This document shows, in pieces, positions 1 to 9,613 of a stretch of 35,635 bases of DNA. Made by a program: the position numbers and the translations under genes. Positions within the stretch are counted from its first letter, which is position 1. Each line of letters opens with the position of its first letter. Below the pieces are notes generated by a model, which saw only the letters and a list, made by a program, of their open reading frames with translations, had not been told where the DNA came from and ran no database searches. The stretch lies in contig WQZK01000003.1 in the NCBI GenBank assembly GCA_009780765.1, positions 1 through 35,635 on the forward strand, given 5' to 3'. The DNA is from Defluviitaleaceae bacterium (GTDB lineage: Bacteria; Bacillota; Clostridia; Lachnospirales; UBA5962).

Positions 1-1
1 A

Positions 2-556
2 GACAAAGAAATTGTCTTTAAGCATGGATACAAACTGACATATACACTGAAATATATGGTAAGACCATCAGAATCGATTGAATGCACGTTACCAGAAGGT
101 TTTTTGTGTTTGCCAGTTGATAAAGAAACCAACCTTGATGAAGTGGCAATGGCTTTAAAAGAGGGTTATGGAGATGGCTTTGTTTTTGATACATCAGGGG
201 AGCTAAAAATAGAAGAAGTGTTGGAGGGGCTTAAAAATGATTTGAACAGGTTTAGCGTGAAAAATAGTTGCTACAAAATCGTCGAGGTTGGCACAGAAAA
301 AATCGTTGCCGTGTGTTTAGCTGGTGTAGCAGAGACTTCTGCACCTATGTTCAATTTCATTCATGAACTTACGGTACTTTCAAAATATCGTGGCAACGGA
401 CTTGGAAAATACCTAATTAATCGTGTTGTTAACGATAGTAATGACTCTGTACCTTTTGTAAAACTTGCATTTATAGTTGGAAATGAAGCTGAATTACTTT
501 ACGAAAATTTAGGCTTTGTGAGTAGTTCAGGTATTTCGGATTTTGAAAGGCGATGA
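2..556 (+). CDS. GNAT-family N-acetyltransferase, 5'-truncated by the window edge
   Basis: The ORF listed at 56 stays open upstream in frame to base 2 (…DKEIVFKHGYKLTYTLKYMVRPS). 'LTVLSKYRGNGLGKYLINRVV' resembles the GNAT acetyl-CoA motif A (R/Q-x-x-G-x-G/A), and 'ELLYENLGF' resembles motif B. Confidence 0.8.
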   Translation, partial: DKEIVFKHGYKLTYTLKYMVRPSESIECTLPEGFLCLPVDKETNLDEVAMALKEGYGDGFVFDTSGELKIEEVLEGLKNDLNRFSVKNSCYKIVEVGTEKIVAVCLAGVAETSAPMFNFIHELTVLSKYRGNGLGKYLINRVVNDSNDSVPFVKLAFIVGNEAELLYENLGFVSSSGISDFERR

Positions 557-692
557 AAAATTTTGATAAAGAGGGATAATAATCCATAAGAAGGTTTTTC
601 GGCAGAGGCAAAAAATGCTGAGTGAGAGAAAAATTGCTATAGGTTTTGGAACAGGTCTATTATTTTTAATAAGCTTTAATAAATTTTCACTA

Positions 693-830
693 AAAAACTG
701 CCTATATATAGCAAACGTAGTTTAAAACAGTGAACGCAAGCGAAGCAAAACTTCAGAGGAAGTTTTGCGTTTTGAGCGATAGCGTTCACGCTTTTTAAAC
801 ACGTTTGCTATAGCTATATAGGCAGTTTTT
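693..830. repeat. Large imperfect inverted repeat/palindrome between convergent genes
   Basis: Left end aaaaaactgcctatatatagcaaacg; right end cgtttgctatagctatataggcagttttt. The centre is a perfect 10-bp stem, gcaaaacttc-agag-gaagttttgc (745-768). gtgaacgc and gcgttcac also pair. Confidence 0.75.
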
Positions 831-839
831 GTATGGTTA

Positions 840-2807
840 CTATCTACCATCTACCGCTCTTATACTTTCAACGATATTTTGACCACGTAAACGATAAGCT
901 GAAAATCGCATTGTTAGCCAAGTTATAGCAAAAACAGCCACAACACATTGAATAATTGCTACTAGTGGCAGTTCGTACGGAAGCCAAACAGACCCCACCA
1001 TAGACAAATACATCAAGTACGATACTGCAATGCCTAATGGAATACCATAAATAAGTGATTTGATTGAACACAATATGCTTTCAAGATTTAGCATATTTTT
1101 AAGCCCGCCATATGTCATACCTACACTTTGCAAAGTAACAAATTCACGTGAGCGAGAACGTACATTAGTTGATATTGTGCTAATTACATTTGTTAGTCCA
1201 ATTAACGTCAACATTCCTACAAAGCCATACACGGCAATCATAATGGTGTGAAATAGGCTACGTACAGCGTTATCTTCTGCCGCTTGGTTAAATATGTTAG
1301 TGCGAAACCCTATATCGCTATCTGGCGGCAACATATCGTTAAAAAAGCTATCTGTGTATGTTTCGAAGCTATTTGGGTCATCTGACTCTACAGCCCAAAT
1401 ATAAAAATGTGCATCAGCTTCAGGCACTATAACAACAACATAAGATACCGAAGAATGAATTATTTCGTTCGGCACATCAAGCCCACGCAATTCTCCATGT
1501 AGAGGCAAATTAACAATTTCGCCATCATAGCTTTGCATTTGCAAGCTTTGCCCAGAAAACACAAGTGGAACAAACTCTGCCCAGTTTCCATCAGATTGGG
1601 TGCGAGCATGGTTAATAAGGATGTTAGACCCAATCGGAACGCCTGCTCGCCTTGCAAGTTCAGCATAATTTTCTGCATCAACAGTTAAAATAGTTACGGG
1701 GAATTGCTCGGTTTCCATTACCCACTCATTGCTGCTCATATGTTCATCAAAAGATGATGTGAACTGAAGAGTTTCTCGTAGCACATTATATCGAACCGAA
1801 TTGCCTCCAACACCAAAAACGCTTGTGCCTTGAAATTCACGCATTTTTGCAGTGATATTCTCTGCCTCAAAAGTGTTAATGGTTAGATACCGTTGTTCTA
1901 AGACTTCACCATCATCATCAAAAATAAACTGTTGAGATGACTCGAAAGTAGCAATAACATCCGCTTCGATAAGTGCAAACACAAGGTTTGCCATTCTAAA
2001 TAGCTGTGTACCAAAACTACTTGCACCTATAAACAACACCATGCTGATGGTGAGTGATACAACCGTTGCACGAAAGCTTCGGCGGCTGCGTTTTAGCGAT
2101 TTTAAAGCAAGTTCTCCTTCAAAACCAAATAGTTTGCGTACAAGCCAACTTGTCCTTAATCGTTTAGCTTTCATTTTTACTTCATTTACACCACGAATGG
2201 CATCAACCGCAGCTATTTTTGCCGCTTTTCGTGCAGGAAGCCATGCCGAAATAAGTACAGTAGTAAAAGCTCCAAAAGCAGAAATAAGCATGGCTTGCCA
2301 AGCAAATACAAAGCTAAAAACTATTGCTGCATCATCTGTTTGAAAAGCATTTAGCCCTGTTAGCATATAATTGGCAATATTTACTCCAATAATCTGTAAT
2401 AAAAGCCCAACAGCAATACCGCTTGGTATTCCAACTGCCGATAGCAAAATACCTTCATAACAAACGGTTTGGGCGATTTGCTTTTTTGTAGCACCAACGC
2501 TTTTTATTATGCCAAATTGATTAAGCCGTTCGCCTGCACTCACACGAAAAGCATTTGATATAACGATAATAGAAACCATAACAATAACAAAACTAAGCAC
2601 ACCACCCATACTGTAAATGGTTGTATAATAGTTATCACGAACATACATATCGCCTATTAAATCGGTTATTGCTGCTGCACCACTTGACGCAAACCCAAAC
2701 ACAGCAGTGAGCATAGCAGTTGTAAGAATTATACCAAGAAGCGTCCATATAGTACGCCTTTTATTTGTTATAAGCTGGTTATACGCCAGTTTTTTTGTCA
2801 GTTTCAT
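840..2807 (-). CDS. ABC transporter permease, FtsX/MacB-like
   Basis: N-terminal 'NQLITNKRRTIWTLLGIIL', FtsX-like 'ERLNQFGIIKSVGATKKQIAQTVCYEGILLSAVGIPSG' and a repeated C-terminal half 'SREFVTLQSVGMTYGGLKNMLNLES'. Overlaps the ATPase gene by 4 nt. Confidence 0.9.
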   Translation of the reverse strand: MKLTKKLAYNQLITNKRRTIWTLLGIILTTAMLTAVFGFASSGAAAITDLIGDMYVRDNYYTTIYSMGGVLSFVIVMVSIIVISNAFRVSAGERLNQFGIIKSVGATKKQIAQTVCYEGILLSAVGIPSGIAVGLLLQIIGVNIANYMLTGLNAFQTDDAAIVFSFVFAWQAMLISAFGAFTTVLISAWLPARKAAKIAAVDAIRGVNEVKMKAKRLRTSWLVRKLFGFEGELALKSLKRSRRSFRATVVSLTISMVLFIGASSFGTQLFRMANLVFALIEADVIATFESSQQFIFDDDGEVLEQRYLTINTFEAENITAKMREFQGTSVFGVGGNSVRYNVLRETLQFTSSFDEHMSSNEWVMETEQFPVTILTVDAENYAELARRAGVPIGSNILINHARTQSDGNWAEFVPLVFSGQSLQMQSYDGEIVNLPLHGELRGLDVPNEIIHSSVSYVVVIVPEADAHFYIWAVESDDPNSFETYTDSFFNDMLPPDSDIGFRTNIFNQAAEDNAVRSLFHTIMIAVYGFVGMLTLIGLTNVISTISTNVRSRSREFVTLQSVGMTYGGLKNMLNLESILCSIKSLIYGIPLGIAVSYLMYLSMVGSVWLPYELPLVAIIQCVVAVFAITWLTMRFSAYRLRGQNIVESIRAVDGR

Positions 2808-3487
2808 TGGCGCACCACCTCATCTCTGAGGATTTGCCCATCGCTTATGGTGATTATACGGTCAGCTTGTAGAGCTATACTTTCATCATGGGTTATAACA
2901 AGCAATGTTTGGTTAAATCGCTTATTAGATAACTTCAGCAAGTCCATAATTTCTTGGCTCGATTTGCTATCAAGATTGCCCGTAGGTTCATCTGCCAAAA
3001 TTAATACAGGGTCGTTAATTAATGCTCTTCCAACAGATACTCTTTGTTGTTGCCCACCCGAAAGCTCGCTTGGCAAATGTTTTGCACGGTTTTCGAGCCC
3101 TATTGTTTCAAGAATGTGCTTAAGCTTTGCCTCGTCTGGTTTACGGTTATCTAATAACCGTGGAAGCATGATGTTTTCTTCGGCGGTTAGCGTAGGAATT
3201 AGATTATAAAACTGATATATAAGCCCGATGTTGCGGCGGCGAAATATCGCCAGTTCGCTCTCGTTTGATTTATAAATTTCATTACCATCAATTACTACAT
3301 TCCCTGATGTTGGGCGGTCGACCCCACCTATAAGGTGCATTAAAGTAGATTTTCCGGAGCCTGATGCTCCGATAATTGCCACAAATTCACCCTTCGCTAC
3401 ACTAAAACTAACCCCATCAAGAGCAGTAACTATTGTATCACCTTTGCCATATATCTTTTTTAGATTGTTAACTTGTAAAATAGCCAT
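2804..3487 (-). CDS. ABC transporter ATP-binding protein, LolD/MacB/BceA-like
   Basis: Walker A 'GASGSGKST', signature 'LSGGQQQRVSVGRAL', Walker B 'ILADEPTGNLD'. Confidence 0.95.
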   Translation of the reverse strand: MAILQVNNLKKIYGKGDTIVTALDGVSFSVAKGEFVAIIGASGSGKSTLMHLIGGVDRPTSGNVVIDGNEIYKSNESELAIFRRRNIGLIYQFYNLIPTLTAEENIMLPRLLDNRKPDEAKLKHILETIGLENRAKHLPSELSGGQQQRVSVGRALINDPVLILADEPTGNLDSKSSQEIMDLLKLSNKRFNQTLLVITHDESIALQADRIITISDGQILRDEVVRQ

Positions 3488-3584
3488 TTATTAGTACCTC
3501 CTGTAATTTATAAAACTATTTTAGCAAGCCAAAGTGAATATTAGGTGACTTTTTTAAAGTTTTAGATGACAGTTTAGTCATTAA

Positions 3585-3617
3585 ACTTGTTGCGAAAATC
3601 TCAGTATCGCAACAAGT
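3585..3617 (-). terminator. Hairpin immediately after the histidine kinase stop; possible attenuator or weak terminator
   Basis: Perfect 11-bp inverted repeat acttgttgcga / tcgcaacaagt. There is no strong U-tract after it on the minus strand, so intrinsic termination is uncertain. Confidence 0.45.
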
Positions 3618-4469
3618 CTATTTAAAAAATTTGAGGGCAAATGTAGCACCTCGCCCATTACCGCCTCCATCTACCTCAATGTCGCCGTTTTGCCCTCGCG
3701 TAATGGCAAGAGCAAGTGGCAAACCTATTCCATACCCTTTACCAGAACCAGATGCTTCAAATCGCCTGAAAAGGCTTCCGATTTTGTTTTTTTCAATTCC
3801 TTCACCACTATCTGTTACTGAAATCCATTTGCAAATGGGGCTGTTGCCTGCTTCTATGCGTATTATGCCGTTCTTTGGTGATGATTCGGAAGCATTTTTG
3901 ATGATATTAGAAAGAGCTTCACCCGTCCAACGTTTATCGCATAATAAATTTACGTCACCAACAATCTCTACGCTTTGGTTTTTTATTTCTAACAATATTT
4001 GAAAAGGCTCGAGTGCAAGCTTAACTAAATCACTTGATAAAATATTTTCTAAACTAAATTCTACTGCACCAGCATCAAACTTTGCAATTTTTAAAAGTGC
4101 AGATGCAAACCACTCCATGCGGACAAGCCCTTCCTTCATGTTTTTTAAAAATTCTATCTTCTTATCATGTGGGGCATTTTCAAGCAAGTCGGCCATAATC
4201 ATCATTGAAGTAAGTGGTGTTTTAATTTGATGAGATATGTTCACAAGAGTATCAGTCATGGCGTTACGCTCTTTTTGCAAAACATCTGCTTCTTCAACTT
4301 TGTGATACGCAAGAGTGTGGATGTCATTTTTAAGCATACCCCAAATACCTTCGGCATTATCACGAAGGTCTATCTCTTGCCCATCAATAATTTTACGAAT
4401 ATTGTTAGATAACGTTTTAATCTCACTTTTTTTAACCCACACGATAACCAACTCCTCGCACAGTTTCAA
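3618..4469 (-). CDS. Sensor histidine kinase without an evident transmembrane region
   Basis: H-box 'ISHQIKTPLTSM', N-box 'NIIKNASESS', G-boxes 'DSGEGIEKNKIGSLF' and 'GYGIGLPLALAI'. The true start may be a GTG overlapping the RR stop (VWVKKSEIK…). Confidence 0.9.
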   Translation of the reverse strand: MKLCEELVIVWVKKSEIKTLSNNIRKIIDGQEIDLRDNAEGIWGMLKNDIHTLAYHKVEEADVLQKERNAMTDTLVNISHQIKTPLTSMMIMADLLENAPHDKKIEFLKNMKEGLVRMEWFASALLKIAKFDAGAVEFSLENILSSDLVKLALEPFQILLEIKNQSVEIVGDVNLLCDKRWTGEALSNIIKNASESSPKNGIIRIEAGNSPICKWISVTDSGEGIEKNKIGSLFRRFEASGSGKGYGIGLPLALAITRGQNGDIEVDGGGNGRGATFALKFFK

Positions 4470-5082
4470 TATTTAATGAATCTCCTAATTTCTCTCGTAA
4501 TCTTTTTATATAAACTGTAAGTGTGTTATCTTCAACAAAACTACCAACTGAATCCCAGATATTATCTAAAATTTGTGTGCGGGTTAAAACCTGCCCCTTA
4601 TTGGCAGCAAATACGCAAAGAAGGCGATATTCAAGAGCTGTTAATTCTTGCAATTCGCCATTTTTATACACTTTGCCCGCTTTTATATCTATTGTTACGC
4701 TATCGATTGTTATTGTTGTGTTTTTGGTATCTGTATTCGAGGCCAGTGTTCTCTTAACCCTTGCAAGCAGCTCACGTATACGAAATGGCTTGGTAACATA
4801 ATCATCTGCCCCACCTTCAAACGCTTTAATGATACTGCTTTCATCATCATCAACTGTTAGAAAAATAACGGCTGTATCAGTTAACATTTTACGAACGTCA
4901 AACCCCATCCCATCAGGTAGGTGCATATCTAAAATCGCAAGATCAAATTTTTTTATTGAAATGGTGCTTAAGGCCTCGTTTATGGTTTTGCAATGAAACA
5001 CCATGTAGCCCTCTTGTTCAAGAGCATACACAAGCCCTGACGCTATCATCTTATCGTCTTCAACAACTAAGATATTTTTCAT
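4432..5082 (-). CDS. OmpR/PhoB-family response regulator
   Basis: Receiver 'ILVVEDDKMIASGL…LAILDMHLPDG…GADDYVTKPF' and winged helix 'LTALEYRLLCVFAANKGQVLTRTQIL…VYIKRLREKLG…IETVRGVGYRVG'. Confidence 0.95.
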   Translation of the reverse strand: MKNILVVEDDKMIASGLVYALEQEGYMVFHCKTINEALSTISIKKFDLAILDMHLPDGMGFDVRKMLTDTAVIFLTVDDDESSIIKAFEGGADDYVTKPFRIRELLARVKRTLASNTDTKNTTITIDSVTIDIKAGKVYKNGELQELTALEYRLLCVFAANKGQVLTRTQILDNIWDSVGSFVEDNTLTVYIKRLREKLGDSLNIETVRGVGYRVG

Positions 5083-5888
5083 AAACTTTCACCTCTTTTA
5101 CTTAAGCATTTCAATACGTATAGTGGTATATACATCACAAAACATACTAATACCACCAGAGGTAAGAGTAGTAGCATGTATATATAATCTACAGGGAGTA
5201 AATTCCAAAACACTTCTAAAAATCCGATGATATGAAACTGTCGCTCGCCTAAACCATCACCAACCGCGTTAATAAAATCTCCAGGCCCCATGGTATACAT
5301 ATAGTTTACAACATAATCTTGAAAAAACCAAGTAGCACTTATATTTACAATATGAGCAATAGTTAAAATAATAATAAGCGTTAGTAAAATCTTTGGAATT
5401 GATTTTATGCTTGGCCTAACACCTTCAAACGCAATAAGGTAAATAGGAACAATTACATACATCAAGTGAGGTACCCAAAAAATATATGTATCCAAATCAC
5501 TCACAAAAGAAGTAACTCCAACTGATGAATTAAGCATAATAGCAAATAATGATGCAGGTAAAGCTATAAAATAAGTATAGTTAAGTAAAAACGTTTTTTT
5601 AGTTAAAATTGCAATAGGGATAATAATTGAGCTAACCCCGCACAAATGCCCCGGAAGAGAGAAAATAAACTGCCTCCACATTAAATCTGTGCCACCTTCA
5701 AAATATCCGCGGATAGTAAAAAACACAATACGAAATGCAAGTATAAAAGCCGCCGTAAACCCTAAAGCTACAATCCGCTTACGGCGTGCTTTAGGGTTTA
5801 ATCTGCATAAAACAAAGAATAACACAACTGATATAACAAGCGACAATACCCATATGATATATAGTAAATTTTGATTTATCCAGACCAT
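5079..5888 (-). CDS. Multi-pass membrane protein, YwaF-like (TIGR02206-type)
   Basis: About 7 hydrophobic segments; 'FIFSLPGHLCGVSSIIIPIAIL' and 'IIGFLEVFWNLLPVDYIYML' resemble YwaF-type proteins. 4-nt overlap with the RR start. Confidence 0.6.
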   Translation of the reverse strand: MVWINQNLLYIIWVLSLVISVVLFFVLCRLNPKARRKRIVALGFTAAFILAFRIVFFTIRGYFEGGTDLMWRQFIFSLPGHLCGVSSIIIPIAILTKKTFLLNYTYFIALPASLFAIMLNSSVGVTSFVSDLDTYIFWVPHLMYVIVPIYLIAFEGVRPSIKSIPKILLTLIIILTIAHIVNISATWFFQDYVVNYMYTMGPGDFINAVGDGLGERQFHIIGFLEVFWNLLPVDYIYMLLLLPLVVLVCFVMYIPLYVLKCLSKRGESL

Positions 5889-6659
5889 GTTACACCGCTC
5901 CCCTTTTGAACCAAACGCACTTCCGTTTTCTTAAAGAGTGAAGCCAAATAGAATATTGCAAAAACTGGGATAAGTATAACTACGAGAGAGTATGAATACA
6001 CAAGTTCTATCGGAATAATATTCCAAAAAATTTCTAAAATCACATTATCAGCAAAACGAGTATAGAAATAGTTTACAAGATACCCACCTATGGCAGAAAA
6101 TGTAACATTAATTACGTGCATCACTGTAGCAAGCCCAATTAGTGTAGCTGCCGCTATAGGCATATCTTTTGCTTTTGGTTTATAGTATCCAAGTGCTATA
6201 AGCATAACAGGTATTATAAAAATCAGATTATGCCGTACAAAATACGAAATAGAATTGTAGACAAAAATGCTTTGCCCAATGATATCATTCGGACCAGGCG
6301 GCATTAATGCCCCTAAAAGTGCCCCTGCACTGCCAACAAAATACATGTACCCGAAGGCAATATGTTTAACGTTTACTCCTCTGTGCCTAAATGAAAAACA
6401 AAGAGGGTATAGAAACATATTTATTCCACATAGTTGAAGCGGCAACCTCGCTAAAATGTGTGCACGATGGTTGGCATCGGTAATGGTATCTATCGTAAAT
6501 GTAATTGTATATGCTAGGGCAACAATTATCATCATCACCCACATATATATCTTTGACTTTTTGGCTTTTATCTTTTAAAAAAAGCCATGACACAGCGATA
6601 AATGCCGGAATAGTAAGAAGCACAAGAATATGCACTAAGTTAAATTGCTGTAAAACCAT
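5876..6659 (-). pseudogene. Second YwaF-like membrane protein with an apparent frameshift, represented by ORFs 5876-6544 and 6387-6659
   Basis: ORF 6387-6659 supplies an N-terminus (MVLQQFNLVHILVLL…WLFL) and ORF 5876-6544 the remainder (LPLQLCGINMFLYPL…ILEIFWNIIPIELVYSYSL). Removing one base from the T7A4 run (6573-6583) joins them as WLFLKIKAKKSKIYMWVMMIIVALAYTITF, which aligns with the tandem paralog (VLCRLNPKARRKRIVALGFTAAF). Confidence 0.6.
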
Positions 6660-6735
6660 AATAATAAACTCCTATTAAAAATTTCAGTATAATTCGACAA
6701 TATATACGGCACCCTTTTTAAAAAAGTCTGTAACT

Positions 6736-9411
6736 CTAGTTAACCGTAGATTTTTCAATATTCTTAGGCATCAATTTTTTTGAAAACTCACTTCCGAGTA
6801 CTACTATAAACACTAACCCTAAGCATATTCCAAGCTGTACAAGGCTTAATGGCACTGTATTAAACAAGTTGCTAAGAAATGGAACATACATAACTGCCAC
6901 TAATATTCCAAAAGATAGGCTCATAGAAATATTAAGAAATTTATTAGAAAACAACTTTCGAGTAAAGCCTGCAAATGTTTCTGTTTTTGATGAGTATGAA
7001 ACAATCAACTCACTTGCCACTAAAGTAAAGAAACACATGCTTATTGCAACATTGTAATCATACACATTTAACCCAAAAATAAACGCACTTAAACTACCTG
7101 CACAGAGAAATATAGCTCTTAGTATTACTAATGTTTGCATATTTTTATTAATAATTGTTTCTTTAGGGTCGCGTGGCTTCTTTTTCATAATACCAGACTC
7201 TTTTTTCTCCATCCCAAGGGCAAAAGCAGGAAAAGCATCTGTAAGTAAATTTACAAACAATAATTGTGTTGCAACCAGAGGTACAGGTAGCCCTAAAAGT
7301 ATAGCCACAAGTATTATCAATATTTCACCGATATTGCAAGACAATAGGTAGCTCGTTACTTTTCGGATATTGCTATAAATTGTTCTTCCCTGCTCTACTG
7401 CTTTAGTTATGCTTACAAAATTATCGTCAGTTAAAATCATATCTGCGGCTTCTTTTGATACATCTGTACCCGTTATACCCATAGCTATGCCAATATCCGC
7501 CTTTTTAAGAGAAGGTGCATCATTTACACCATCGCCCGTCATTGCTACTATATTGCCGCTTGATTTTACAGCGTCAACTATACGCACCTTATGCTCGGGC
7601 GATACCCTAGCAAAAACATTAACATTTTTAACTTTTTCGGTTAGCTCGTCATCTGTTAGGTTATTCAAATCATTGCCGTCTAAAACTTCTTCACCCTCTT
7701 GCATAATTCCTAAGGTAGTGGCTATTGCTTGTGCGGTGATTTTATGGTCGCCAGTTATCATTTTCACATTTATTCCAGCACCATGGCAAGTTGCTATAGA
7801 ATCCTTTACTTCTTCACGAGGAGGGTCTATCATGCACATCATACCTACATAGATTAAATTTTCTTCCAAATTGTCTATCTCTTCTTCGTTTTTGTATTCC
7901 TTATACGCGAATGCTAACACGCGAAAAGCCAAAGCTGCAAATTGCTCATTTTTGGCTATAAGCTTCTGCCGTATCTCCTCAGTCATCGTCACAATTTCAC
8001 CATTTAAATATACACGACTCGAGCGTTTTATTATAGCATCAGGTGCACCTTTTGTATTCATTACAACCTTGCCACCTTTAAGATTATAGGTAGACATTAG
8101 CTTCCTTTCCGAATCAAACGGAATTTCTTGCACTCTTTTGCATCTACTATCTAGTTCTTGTCTTTCCTTTCCTAGTTTTACACCAAAAACAAGCATGGCA
8201 GCTTCAGTAGGGTCGCCAATTATTTTGACAGTTTCTTTATCGTAAATGGCATCATTACACAAAACAGCTATTTCAGCCATAAGAGAGATGTTTTTACTAA
8301 TAGGCGTATTCTCAGCAACTACCTCACCATCCGCACTATATCCCGTACCTGTAACTTCGTATGCATTTTCTACATCAAATACTTTTATAACAGTCATTTT
8401 ATTTTGTGTAAGTGTTCCTGTTTTATCAGAGCATATTACTGTTGTACTACCGAGAGTTTCAACAACCCTTAACCTTTTTACAATTACGTTTGATTTAACC
8501 ATTTTCTGCACACCTATGGCAAGAATAACCGTGGCAACTATAGCCGCACCTTCCGGCACAGCCGCTACAGCTAAAGAAACAGACACCATCAGCATTTCAA
8601 TTAAATCCATACCATGCAAAAACCCAATGCCAAATATAACTAAGCAAGTGATGATGCATATTATACCTAATGCTTTAGCCATAGCATTTAGCTTTATTTG
8701 CAGTGGTGTGCTAGCTTCTTGCGTTTCATTTAAAATTGTGGCAATTTTGCCCATTTCTGTGTTCATACCAGTTGCATATACAACTCCTACTCCACGCCCA
8801 TAAGTAACAATCGTTCCCATAGACGCAAGGTTTACTCTATCCCCAAGGCTCGTTTCTTTATCCAAAATAACATCCGCATATTTTGTTACTGACATAGATT
8901 CGCCCGTTAAAGCAGATTCGTCTACCCTAAGATTCATGCTTTCAATTATTCTAACATCGGCCGGAATATAGTCACCTGCATCTAGAATTATTATGTCGCC
9001 AACAACCACTTCGCTAGAATCAACCTTATCAACCTGCCCATCTCTTTTAACCTTAGCTTTTGGACTAGACATGTTTTTAAGCTCTTCAAGTGCGTTATCC
9101 GCCCTGCTTTCTTGAGTTATACTGATAATCATATTAACTAGCAGTATACCAATAATAAGTATTGCATCCTTTAACCCATCTCCCGCAATCACAGATATAA
9201 CAGCCGCTACAATAAGAATAATTACAAGAAAATCTTTAAATTGTGCCATTATCCGCACGAAAAGGGACTTCTTTTTTGCACTTTGGAGTCTATTTGCCCC
9301 GTTTTCTTCTAGCCGCTTCTTTGCCTCTAAAGCCGACAAACCCGTATTTTCGTTAGTCTTTAACTCCTGTAAAGACTGCCTTGTGTCCTTAGTGTAAAAT
9401 TCTTGATTCAT
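6736..9411 (-). CDS. P-type cation-transporting ATPase (Ca2+/Mn2+-type, PMCA/PMR1-like)
   Basis: Phosphorylation motif 'CSDKTGTLTQNKM', 'TGES', 'MITGDHKITAQAIA', 'MTGDGVNDAPSLKKADIGIAMG', M4 'PEGAAIVATVILAIG'. SD AAGGAG upstream of the ATG. Confidence 0.95.
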   Translation of the reverse strand: MNQEFYTKDTRQSLQELKTNENTGLSALEAKKRLEENGANRLQSAKKKSLFVRIMAQFKDFLVIILIVAAVISVIAGDGLKDAILIIGILLVNMIISITQESRADNALEELKNMSSPKAKVKRDGQVDKVDSSEVVVGDIIILDAGDYIPADVRIIESMNLRVDESALTGESMSVTKYADVILDKETSLGDRVNLASMGTIVTYGRGVGVVYATGMNTEMGKIATILNETQEASTPLQIKLNAMAKALGIICIITCLVIFGIGFLHGMDLIEMLMVSVSLAVAAVPEGAAIVATVILAIGVQKMVKSNVIVKRLRVVETLGSTTVICSDKTGTLTQNKMTVIKVFDVENAYEVTGTGYSADGEVVAENTPISKNISLMAEIAVLCNDAIYDKETVKIIGDPTEAAMLVFGVKLGKERQELDSRCKRVQEIPFDSERKLMSTYNLKGGKVVMNTKGAPDAIIKRSSRVYLNGEIVTMTEEIRQKLIAKNEQFAALAFRVLAFAYKEYKNEEEIDNLEENLIYVGMMCMIDPPREEVKDSIATCHGAGINVKMITGDHKITAQAIATTLGIMQEGEEVLDGNDLNNLTDDELTEKVKNVNVFARVSPEHKVRIVDAVKSSGNIVAMTGDGVNDAPSLKKADIGIAMGITGTDVSKEAADMILTDDNFVSITKAVEQGRTIYSNIRKVTSYLLSCNIGEILIILVAILLGLPVPLVATQLLFVNLLTDAFPAFALGMEKKESGIMKKKPRDPKETIINKNMQTLVILRAIFLCAGSLSAFIFGLNVYDYNVAISMCFFTLVASELIVSYSSKTETFAGFTRKLFSNKFLNISMSLSFGILVAVMYVPFLSNLFNTVPLSLVQLGICLGLVFIVVLGSEFSKKLMPKNIEKSTVN

Positions 9412-9461
9412 AAATTACTTAATCTCCTTTTTATGGCCGTTTCGCGTGCGTTTTTTTCAAT

Positions 9462-9510
9462 AAAAAAAACGCAAGACAAAAGGCTCTTGAAATGAGCCAA
9501 AAGTCTTGCG
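9462..9510 (-). terminator. Intrinsic terminator within the ATPase leader (riboswitch expression platform)
   Basis: Minus strand: CGCAAGAC-UUUU-GGCUC-AUUUCAA-GAGCC-UUUU-GUCUUGCG followed by U8. Confidence 0.9.
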
Positions 9511-9605
9511 TCGTCATAAGCAATCTAACGTACCGCATCCGGGCTTGATTTAGCCGTATTGACGAATGCGACAAATGGATAATTCCACTCGCTACTCCCT
9601 TTTGG
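9497..9605 (-). ncRNA. yybP-ykoY-type (Mn2+) riboswitch aptamer in the 5' leader of the P-type ATPase
   Basis: Minus strand: CCAAAAGGGAGUAGCGAG…GUCGCAUUCGUCAAUACGGCUAAAUCAAGCCCGGAUGCGGUACG…UGACGACGCAAGACUUUUGG. The conserved (A)GGGAGUAGC and CCCGGAUGCGG blocks are present. P1 CCAAAAG/CUUUUGG shares its 3' strand with the terminator. Confidence 0.85.
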
Positions 9606-9613
9606 ATAATGTA

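Noticed and set aside
868-1681. Alternative minus-strand ORFs (868-1071, 1460-1681) and plus-strand ORF 1060-1251 within the permease gene
   Set aside because: Out-of-frame ORFs inside a well-supported permease CDS.
840-3487. ABC transporter as the exporter/self-resistance system of the NRPS product
   Set aside because: It is separated from the biosynthetic operon by the ATPase, YwaF-like genes and the two-component system. It adjoins the RR/HK pair, so a link to the NRPS is not supported by position.
6387-6659. Independent 90-aa membrane protein gene
   Set aside because: Its first ~34 residues complete the N-terminus of the neighbouring YwaF-like ORF; the remainder is an out-of-frame tail with no family features.
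7409-8803. Plus-strand ORFs of 147, 72 and 185 aa opposite the P-type ATPase
   Set aside because: They are shadow ORFs antisense to a clearly coding gene, with low-complexity Ser/Thr/Ile-rich translations and no recognisable domain.
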